From the NCBI GenBank assembly GCA_026874595.1, contig CM049309.1:14494576-14558575 (forward strand): DNA of 64,000 nt. Reading direction: 5' to 3'. Origin of the DNA: Sipunculus nudus. Its lineage: Eukaryota; Annelida; Sipuncula; Golfingiida; Sipunculidae. This document shows, piece by piece, positions 22,883 through 32,315 of this stretch. Below the pieces are notes generated by a model. That model worked only from the letters and a program-made list of their open reading frames with translations, ran no database searches and was not told the origin of the DNA. The position numbers and the translations under genes were made by a program. Numbering within the stretch: the stretch's first letter is position 1; each line of letters begins with the position of its first letter.

Positions 22883-24563
22883 TTGTATCCCCCAAAACGT
22901 AGGTGTCCGGAGGACTCCTCCGTAACCGCTGGGCGGAATTTTACGAAACCCGGGATTATGTTCGGGTCACATGTGAACTGCTGCGCCCCGATTTTGTTTT
23001 GACCTCTGACCTTTCCTCTGCGCTCTGTGTCCGTTTGTGCGTCTGTTTCCACACATAAACCCACATATCTCTGGAACCGTTTGACGGATCAGGAAGATTT
23101 TTTTGCACAAATGTAGCCCTTGGAGAGCTTTATAACATACACAAAAAATGGTGGCGCCACCTGCAACCATGTTTGCACAGTGTCCATCTGTTCGTCTGCA
23201 TTGGGTTAAAATCACTCGTATCTTTGCAGTGACTTGACTAATTCACCTGAAATTCGGCATGCGTATACATCCTGGATAGCTTTTCTGATTTTATGACAGG
23301 TGGCGCCACCTACATTCACGTTTACACTGCAGACATCCAAGCTCATATCTCGGGAACTGTTTGACCGATCAGGAAAATTTTTTTGCACAAATGTAGCCCT
23401 AGGAGAGCTTTATAACATACACAAGAAATGGTGGCACCACCTGCAACCATGTTTGCACAGTGTCCATCTGTTCGTCTGCCTTGGGTTAAAATCACTCATA
23501 TCTCTGCAGTGATTTGACTAATTCACCTGAAATTCGGCATGCGTATACATCCTGGATAGCTTTTCTGATTTTATGACAGGTGGCGCAACCTACATTCACG
23601 TTTACGCTGCAGACATCCAAGCTCATATCTCGGGAACCGTTTGACCGATTTGGCCAAAATTTTGCATGTGTATAGATCTCACATAGCTCTTTATCATACG
23701 CAAAACTGGTGGCGCCACCTGCAGCCATTTTTGCACAGCTCCCGTCTGTTAGTTTGCCATGGGATAAAATCACTCATATCTCTGCAGTGACTTGACTAAT
23801 TCACCTGAAATTCGTCATGGGTATACATCCTGGATAGCTTTTCTGATTTTATGACAGGTGGCACTACCTACATTCACGTTTACGCTGCAGACATCCAAGC
23901 TCATATCTCGGGAACCGTTTGACCGATTGGGCCAAAATTTTGCATGTGTATAGATCTCACATAGCTCTTCATCATACGCAAAACTGGTGGCGCCACCTGC
24001 AGCCATTTTTGCACAGCTCCTGTCTGTTTGTCTGCCATGGGATAAAATCACTCATATCTCGGCAGTGGTTTGACATATCTGCCTAAAATTTTGCAGGTTT
24101 ATACATCCCCGACAGCTCTCTTGATTTTATGACAGGTGGCGCCACCTGCATTCTAGTTTATGCAGCAGACATCCAAGCTCATATCTTAGGATCCGTTTGA
24201 CCGATTGGGCCAAAGTTTTGCATGTGTATAGTTCTCACATAGCTCTTTATCATACGCAAAACTGGTGGCGCACATTTTTGCACAGCGTCCATCTGTTTGT
24301 CTGCCACGGGCTAAAATCACTCATAAACATATAGTGGTTTGACTTATCTGCCTCAAATTTTGCATATGTATACAACTTGGATGGCTTTCTGGATTTTGTG
24401 GTAGGTGGCACAACCTACATACACCATTTGGCTGCAGACATCCATGCTAATATGCAACACTTCACTCTATTTCCCCTTGCCACTCAATCCATGCCTCACT
24501 TCACCCGTTCCACTCTGATTTAGGCGGATACACGTAGTCGCTTGTCGACTACCCGTATTCTAG
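22883..24563 (+). mobile_element. Family 1 Helentron-like (HINE/pearl-like) element, copy A
   Basis: It begins TTGTATCC (the 5' hairpin is partly deleted here) and ends with TAGGCGGATACA, the hairpin GTAGTCG-CTTGT-CGACTAC and CCCGTATTCTAG. The interior is tandem units of about 140 bp in 280-bp pairs, each unit containing a form of GGTGGCGCCACC. Near the 5' end it has a perfect DR1 (TGACCT-C-TGACCT, 23000-23012). It is nested in family 2 copy E. It has no transposase or Rep/helicase frame. The 70-82 codon frames in the units recur in every copy and are artefacts. Confidence 0.65.
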
Positions 24564-25429
24564 TTCTTGCATGTATTTCCTTGATTTTTGCTATATATTT
24601 TGATCTTATATTTGCCCTTTGTGGTGTCCCCTTTTGAGACTGACAAGTTTCAAGCAAGCTGTTGGAATAGTTCCTGATAGCTTAACAATCATGCATTTTC
24701 CTCAGACCATCAATTCACTGTGTTTTAACCAGACATAGGTGATTTATATTTCTGTTGTCATAGAAAATTTTCAACAAATTGGCAAATTGGTTCTTCAAAA
24801 TTTGACTGGAAGTTGTGAATCTCAGTCCATGATGTCACAGGTCATGCTTGGCAGCTGAGCGTCATGACCCATGGGTCACTTGTTTGTAGAGTCATAGAAG
24901 CTGAAGTTGGTCTTATGGCCTTTAGTAAGCCTATTTCTAACTGAGGGCTGCAAAAGTCTTCTACTGCAAAACTTGTTTCAACTTCTGTAACATTGCAAAA
25001 AATTATTGTTAGGAGGCCTTTGTTCAAGTTTACGTAAATGATTGTTGGCAGAATTATTTGATCTTTAACAATGAAAGGACTGCATCTTTTATCATTTTAA
25101 CATTTTTATTATCAAACCCTTATGAATATGTCAGCTTGCAAACAAAGCATTGTACCCAAAGTCCTTAAGTAGGACTAAACACATTAACCAACAGACCAAG
25201 ATTATGTCTGTATCTATAATAAGCTTGGCAGACTGCCAACTATTTCAGATTTGGCAACAGGCCAGATGTCAGTATGGATCTATTTACTGCTTTGGCAGGC
25301 TGCCAACTATCAGCTTAGGCAACAGGTCTAGAGTTACTGACTGCAGCTAGGTACAGGTCGAGTTTACCCAGTGCAGTGGCTTCAGCTTGCAATTTGTTCT
25401 GGTTCACTCTGAGCAACAACCTGCCTCAT

Positions 25430-25935
25430 CTGATCTCGGTCAGCCCAGTGCACCTGACACACAAGAAGTTTGATGTATTGGCTTGGCCATGCATCTTTGA
25501 TGGCTTTCTCGTACACGACTGGTGTCGCCTCCTACAATGATTTTAGAAAAGTGTATGTTCCTGCTTATTTCTCAAGAGGGATTTGATATATTATCCTAAA
25601 ATTGTGCATACCTCTACATTGTGAATAGCTTCGTCATATACAAGACGGGGGTGCCACCTACAAACAATTTTGCATTGTATATCTCTGCTTATTTCTGATG
25701 ATATATATGACATATCAGCTAAAAATTAGACATATTTATACATCTCGGATAGCACTGTCATATACAAGACTTGTGGTGCCACCTACAATTGTTTTGGGTT
25801 TAACACATCTGTGCATATAGCTCAAGAGTTGTTTGAACCATCTGCCTGGAATTTTACATGTCCATACATCTTCAATGACTTTCTCATACACAAACAGGTG
25901 GCGGCACCTATAATCATTTTTCTGTTTTTTACATC
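25430..25935 (+). repeat. Old, decayed relative of family 1
   Basis: About four units of about 130 bp keep the same word order as family 1: a description-like block ending in CATACACAA, then a degenerate form of GGTGGCGCCACCTACAAT, then a C/T-rich start of the next unit. Ends were not found. Confidence 0.5.
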
Positions 25936-26039
25936 CATACCAGTATTTCAGGAGAGCATTTTCGTGCTTGATCTTGAGTTAAAATGTTTAATACTTTTAT
26001 TGTACATGTGCATGTCACTCATGTAATTGAAAATTAATC

Positions 26040-27240
26040 AAGTACCTTTCAAATAATGGTTAAGCATGTTATCATGGAAGCATTATTCCTGATGCATTAG
26101 GACTGTAGGTCTTGTTTCTATATTAAGTGTTCAGGGCATTGGTAATAAAACAAAATTGTAAGGATTTATGAAAAACATTGCATTCACATAATAAGGGAGG
26201 GTCTAAAATCACTGGGAAATAATATTATAACAACCAGACCGAAGCGCCATCTGGCTTTGTGTCTAGAACCAGGAGACAGTATCCAAGTCATCCAAGGAGA
26301 GGGAATTGTTATTTATATAAAATTGTATTAGCTTCTTTATATAAAATTATATTAGCTTCAAATTCGCATTGAAGTAAATGTCGAACGGTCGCTGACGTCG
26401 AAATAACTGGCCTTTAAATGTTTGACGGATTAAGCGCGCAGAATTTCATATCTTGCTCAACAGCAATCGGAATATAATTTTAATGTTAATATAACTAATA
26501 TTTTAGTTATTCAAGCACATCGCAGAAAGAGAGAATGTTTTGAGTAATAGTGTGTCATATGTAACATCAGATGCGATCAAACAAAAAATATGGCTTCACT
26601 TATCACCTCAGCGGTACGAGTTGAACCGACACGTCATTATCAACTTTTGTGTCACAGAGCGTTAATCCTTATATGCATGGGCAAATTAACTCCCCCCCCC
26701 CCCTTTCGACCCAAACAAATAGAAAATAGAAAGAAATCAAGCTTAATACCGAAAAATCGCCCGAAATTGCGTTTCGCAAAGGTTTATTTCCTACTTCTGC
26801 AGGCAATAGTTATGCATAACAGTGGTGGAACCAGAAATCCCAGAACGGGGGGGGGGGGGGGGCGCTAATAAATGTATTTTATTATACATTATAAAACTAA
26901 GTTCTTAAATTTTGCATTTAATTTTTTATAAATTATATATACGGGTCATTCCAGACATGATGAATTTTAGGGTAGCGACTCAAAAACATGAGGCATCACC
27001 TAATAAGCTTTTGTGTACTTACTAAAATAAAGTGTTTCCGAACAGGATAGGATATTTTGCAATGCTATAGTAGTCTTTGGCTTTTAAGATATTGACATTA
27101 AAATGGAAAGAACATAAAATCATGTCCACCCGGTTTCGGACAAGAGCACCTGTGGCTGCAAGTTGAAAAAGCCTGCTGATACTTGAACTTTCATAAACAG
27201 ATAAGGCTGGTGTCCCTTTTTCTGAAATTACAACTATAGT
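26040..27240. other. Unassigned intergenic DNA
   Basis: No gene is recognised. It holds a C run at 26692-26703 and a G run at 26847-26862, about 145 bp apart, and otherwise AT-rich sequence. Confidence 0.4.
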
Positions 27241-27247
27241 GTCTCAA

Positions 27248-27249
<2 letters not shown>

Positions 27250-27309
<60 letters not shown>
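27250..27309. repeat. (AT)n microsatellite
   Basis: About 30 uninterrupted AT dinucleotides, followed by a short TTTA run. Confidence 0.95.
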
Positions 27310-27314
<5 letters not shown>

Positions 27315-28589
27315 TATTTATTTATTTATTTATATATGGTGCCTTCAAGCCGCTACTGGATTTTCCGAGCTAAAAATAAGTTTTTTAATCTACAAATTTA
27401 CCTTTTAATATTAAGAGATAATTTTAAATTTATTTCCTGCAATGAAGTCCTTATTTGTACGTGCAAACATACAGTATATCAACTAAATACCAACATTTAC
27501 AGAATATATCCCAATTTTAGTGGAAACATGGTAACAGAGCGGACACATTAATATTTCCACTATTAAAGTTACTGATGTAGTGGTGCATGCAGAACATAAC
27601 CAGGGATGGATACAGGATTTTAGTTTAGGGGCGCGGAGGGGGATTGGAAACCCCTTCCCATGGTGAGAAACATTTTGAAAATAAACTCTATAATGGCGAA
27701 AACGGAGGCAGTTTTAAAGCATCATGATGTATGTCTATAGGTTTTCTTTCTGTACACTAAGTATAGAGCCTCTAACTCTGAAACCTTCAAAAAGTCGGAA
27801 ATTGTTATATAAATCTATATAACAAATAAAGAATGGAATTGTAATGGTACAAGGAGAGGGTTTCTGAAATCTTCCAGTCCTAATACTAACTGTCCGTCCT
27901 TTAGCACGAAGAACTGTATCTATAATCCGTCTACTTTATAGGTCACCAAAATTATCTACTCTGTATATTCGACGAAAAAAGTAACCTAGCAGACGGTCAC
28001 ATAGTTGTCCAGTATCATGACTGAGACTGGCCTCCAAGGTCTATCAACTCATGACCACGACAAGTCCCTTAGTATAGACATTTTTCCAAATATCATGTTC
28101 CATTGGATTCCTTGTAGGCTCATTTACCACTAGCCGGCGACGGAACAGGTTTCATGTTCCTGTTGCGCCGCCGACCCACCAAAGGGTTAACTGGGGTTAT
28201 AGCACGATACCATCTGTTACTCTTAGAAAGAAAATTGAATAAAAATATTTCCTATGGTTTTAAAATACCAATGTTCACATAATGTTGTATGTCGAAAGGC
28301 CTGTAATAAAAATAACCATTCTAGAAAGCATGAAGCGCATGTGACATCAATAACTCATTTATTTTCCAGAGAGAATTGAAGCATTAACAGCCCGGTAGAC
28401 ATCTTGCATTTGGTGGCAGTCTAAACTGCTTTAGGCCTGTGCACTATGATATCCGCTGAGCGGGGGACAATAAATAGTACTTAGTAGCAGTATAACCATT
28501 TCCACTGTTGATTAAAGTTTTCGTTTATTTGTCTATTTTAATTAATACTGTTTGAAGTCGGGGTATATTATTAGTAAAACTACTATAAG
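27310..28589. other. Unassigned intergenic DNA with one strong hairpin
   Basis: No gene is recognised. At 28135-28173, CGGCGACGGAACAGG and CCTGTTGCGCCGCCG form 15-base arms with two mismatches and a nine-base loop, in a locally GC-rich patch. Confidence 0.5.
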
Positions 28590-29350
28590 GAGTTATTGTA
28601 TCAGGATTCCGCTTCCGCTGCGTTCGTTCCCAAGGGAACTTGTAAAAATCGCTGGACAGGATTTTCTGTAACTCTGCATCATAGGTTCACGTGATTCGAT
28701 TGGACCTCTTATTCGCTGTGACCTCTGACCTTTCGCTTTTCGCCTTCCCATGCTTCTGTTTTCGTTTACAATACTCATATTTCAGTAGTGGTATGACATA
28801 TCAGCCTGACATTTTTCATGTCCATAAATTTTGTATATCGTACACAAGAATCATGCTGGCTCTTACAATCTTTTTCGCATGTCATCCATCCGTGCATCTG
28901 TTTTGGGTAAAAATTACACGTTTAATATACTATATATAGTATATTTAATGAGTTGTTTGATTAATTGGCCTGGCATGTTTTAGGTCCATATACATCTTGG
29001 ATAGTTTGTTATACACAAGGCAGTTGGGATCACTAAGCATTTGTTTATTCTCTTTTTTTAGCAGAGCGTATATACATCCCCATGTAATAGCTATGGGAGT
29101 TGTATGACGTATTGGCCTGAAATTTCTAATGTTCCTAGATTTTGGATAGCTTACTCTAGCATAAAAATACTGATGTCATCTAAAATCTTTTTTATGCTTA
29201 GCGTACATACCTGCACATATATATACCTCAGGAATGAATTGGCCTACATATTAGCCTGAAATTTTGCATGTCCAAAGACCGTGGATAGTTTTATTTCGTC
29301 ACCAGACTGGTGGCGTCACCTATATTTTTACGTGGTCTTTCACTATGCAC
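28590..29350 (+). repeat. Old family 1 copy D (decayed)
   Basis: It starts TTATTGTATCAGGATTCCGC, like the 5' end of family 1. It keeps the DR1 block TGACCTCTGACCT (28719-28731) at the same relative place, then decayed 130-140 bp units ending with GTGGCGTCACCTATA near 29310. The 3' hairpin is not recognisable. Confidence 0.5.
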
Positions 29351-30569
29351 ATATCTCAGGATTCTAAAGACGACCCTGCAGAAACCTTAAATTTTTATTA
29401 TAGCATGAATATATAATATGAGAGAGGGGGGGGGGAGAGAAAGAAAGAGAGAAAAAGAGAAAGAAATACAAATGAGCTAGGGTAGGCTACAAAAGTTATT
29501 TTTTTTTTTTTGCATATTCATCTTATAACAGTAACATATAGCATGGGTATTCAACATAATATAAGCTATTTTTTATATTTCCATGATCATATTCTATATT
29601 TCACTTAAGTTGATTCATTCATGTGTGGCATGGATATGTGTGGTATATACATATATATATATAATACACTGATCACCCACTGATCAAATACGGATATGTT
29701 TAGGCCAAGCCGTCGTGTTTAAAATCAATTCTGATCCTTCTCCGGTGTGCTCATCCAGTTATATCTTTTTTTAATGCCAAAGCAGGGCTCTAAACATTGC
29801 AATATTTATTCTATATTATATTTCCGCGGCCTCTCTTGAGCTCCGCGTACTTGCTGTGATTTTAGTTTCAATTCCAATAATTATCCATTTAATTACCAGC
29901 CCGTAGGCACATACATTCGCAAACTGAATAATTACATTGTCTTGGAAAGTTTCTTAATATTTAATATAGGTATAAATATTATAAATAGGTTAAAAGATAA
30001 AATATAATAAATTAAGCCTTGAATCGTTATGTAGGGCCTAACTACAATTAAATAGAACAATATACGTATGGGTCAGATTCGGAAAGAACATGCCTAGTAA
30101 ATAATGATAACATATTACATATTCCCAATTATTATTAAATGATGATGATGATGATAATAATAATAATAAGGGGTTTTCAAGGTCTCATATTATCGTCAAA
30201 ATACCTTGGTTCATTTAGCTTTAACATTGATTTTTCATGTATAGACCTAGGCCTAATTTATAGTCTATTCCTTTTTTTTCAAATACTGGAAATTGGTATT
30301 TATTTATCTGACTCAAGGTCATATGTACATATTCCGTACATTTACTCAAACGAATTAAAATAAACTAGTATTTATAAAATCATGTACAAACACTTAATTG
30401 AAACACAGGTATATACATGGTATTACAAGCTCAACTTCTGAAGAAGCTGGCCGGCCGCTTGTAAATTGTTTTAAATTGCATATACTGTAAAATATAGGTT
30501 ACATCAATGTATAAACTATTATCGGGCTATGATACAAGTCAACTTAATTGATGATAATAATGACTAATT
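29351..30569. other. Unassigned intergenic DNA before the mucolipin gene
   Basis: AT-rich, with a purine-only GA tract at about 29420-29470 and a short (ATG)n/(AAT)n run near 30138-30170. No gene is seen. Confidence 0.4.
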
Positions 30570-30782
30570 AATGAGTGATGTGGTCCGAGTTTGTCGTTAT
30601 CACGTCACAAGGCACGTCTCTTCACTTTTGTGGTGACGCAATCACACAGCGAGCCACAAAAGTGACCGTGACCTCCGACCTTTCACCGCTAGAATTCCCC
30701 ATATCCGGTCACGAGATAAACAGTTCTCTCAGTGGACGACAGGGCCTGTAATATCAATGGTGACAGTTTGTTTTATCTCAAG
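30570..30782 (+). promoter_or_regulatory. Probable mucolipin promoter and 5' UTR
   Basis: This patch is less AT-rich than its surroundings. TCACTTTTGTGG (30622-30633) and CCACAAAAGTGA (30654-30665) form a perfect 12-bp inverted repeat with a 20-bp spacer. TATCACGTCA and GGTGACGCAAT resemble CRE half-sites. TGACCT-C-CGACCT (30669-30681) is a DR1 with one mismatch. An in-frame TAA at 30717-30719 closes the frame above the start codon. No TATA box or CACGTG E-box is seen. Confidence 0.5.
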
Positions 30783-30786
30783 ATGA
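30757..30786 (+). CDS. Upstream ORF overlapping the mucolipin start codon
   Basis: Nine codons plus stop, beginning ATGGTGACAG. Its TGA (30784-30786) overlaps the main ATG (30783-30785) in the sequence ATGA. The base at -3 is T, a weaker context than that of the main start (A at -3). Such overlap can couple termination to re-initiation or lower expression. It counts only if transcription starts upstream of 30757. Confidence 0.4.
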   Translation: MVTVCFISR

Positions 30787-30969
30787 ACTCTCATCATTTT
30801 CCGCCTGTGACCAGAAGGTCCAGGTCTCCCAGCCCTAATCGTCTGCCGTCAATCGAGATAGTGAACCCTATGGGTTCGTTTGTTGACAGTGCCGAGGCCA
30901 ATAGGGATTGCCCGAGATCCGTCATCAACCGGAGCTCGAATCATCTTGGAGGGAGTGACAGACGATACG
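30783..30969 (+). CDS. Mucolipin coding exon 1
   Basis: Encodes MNSHHFPPVTRRSRSPSPNR and on to GGSDRRY plus one base. The donor is gatacg|gtaaga. The leftover G joins AC of the next exon to give Asp, keeping frame straight into the recognised mucolipin sequence. An upstream in-frame stop supports this ATG. The segment has no conserved domain, so it rests on frame and splice sites alone. If it is not used, translation could start at the ATG at 44912. Confidence 0.7.
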
Positions 30970-32271
30970 GTAAGAAAGGCTCGTGTTGTTGTTGAAGATA
31001 TTGGCTGTTCAAAATAATATAAAATTAAAAAAAAAATGACGGGTCAGCGAGATGCGTTTTGAAAGTCAAAACAGATACAAACATAAAGTCAGAGATGTGT
31101 TTTAATTTTCAATTTTAATGATTAAATTATAAAATTTTAGGAAGTAGCTAAACAGTCGGCAGGGTGCTGCTACACGGCTTACACTCTGGACCGGAGGCAA
31201 GCAGGTACTTGTAGCACTAGGTGCCGGCAGTTTAATCCACAGACTAAACAGACGGCAGGGGAAATTGGGGCTGGACTAAATACCAAAATAGGAGCGACTA
31301 TAGAATTAGTGCCTCCGGGAATTGGTCTTGGTGAAGGAAAAAATTTCTTGGTGTCTATGTGTAGTATTTCCTACGTGGTTTCGTCTGTTATTCGTATGTC
31401 TGCTGTGTCTCCATCTGGTGGCGTTTCTGTAATGAGAAATTCATGATACATTAGTACACATAACATGCAATTGTGAAGCTCTTGACCGGGTCTCGAACCA
31501 GCAAGCGTGTGATAACATGTCCTATGCGCTACCAATGCGCCATAGAAGACGAGTTGGAAGCCAGGGTTCGAATGGGGATATTTGAATCTACTCTTTAGAA
31601 TTGGTCGTAGTTGTTAAAATGAGGGTTAATTTTTGTAAAGCGTGTGCGTCTTCCGAGCGCTTCGCGCCCGGACGTCGAAAAAGCTTAAAAAAATTAACCC
31701 TCAGCCGTTTGTTAACTGCCTGCCACTAAACCGGACTCCGTCTCGCGCTTCGCGCGGACAAGGTGGAGTCACTGTTTTTTTTTTGTAAACCCTAACCCTT
31801 GAAATACACCAATATACGTTGGATAGCTGTGATCCGTGTGCATACAATTGCCTCGAGGGCGCAACAGAACGTATGTGAATGACGTAGGCAGGACATGTGC
31901 ACATAAGCTAAGTAGTGTAAACAAGCAGTGGGAGGAATCATGACGGATACGACAAGTGAAATCGCGTGAAGAAAGGATTAATTATACAATATTACGGGCT
32001 AAGATATAAGTGAAAAGGCTATAGGATACAAGTAATATGTATCTGTTGTGGATAAAAAAGTCCTGAACGGTAGGCACTGCTTCTACAGTCGCACCACGGA
32101 ATTTCTAATGGGTAGGCATGGATTCTATAGTCGCACCCCAAAATACACTGAAAAACACCGAAATACACCAAAAAAACACTGAAATACACCAAAATAACAC
32201 TGAAATACACTGAATTAACACCAAAATACACTGAAATAAGTCATTACCACCGGTATATGTGTGCAATACAC

Positions 32272-32315
<44 letters not shown>

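Larger units (their letters stand above)
20765..24883 (+). mobile_element. Family 2-type element, copy E, with family 1 nested inside
   Basis: The 5' end TTTTTAGCTCAGCTGAC (hairpin core from 20769) and the 3' end CAGCTGAGC followed by GACCCATGGGTC and TTGTT (24852-24883) match family 2. The interior differs: units of about 130 bp repeat between 20990 and 21880, each ending in runs of AGGTCA such as 21099-21125 and 21388-21406. Family 1 copy A (22883-24563) is inserted near the 3' end. No coding capacity is seen. Confidence 0.55.

Noticed and set aside
28135-28197. piggyBac-like end (CAAAGGGTTAA beside a subterminal hairpin)
   Set aside because: No matching opposite end with TTAA was found, so only the hairpin is reported.
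31480-31560. Functional tRNA gene
   Set aside because: A and B boxes are good, but the anticodon, T and acceptor stems do not pair, so it is kept only as a tRNA-like relic.
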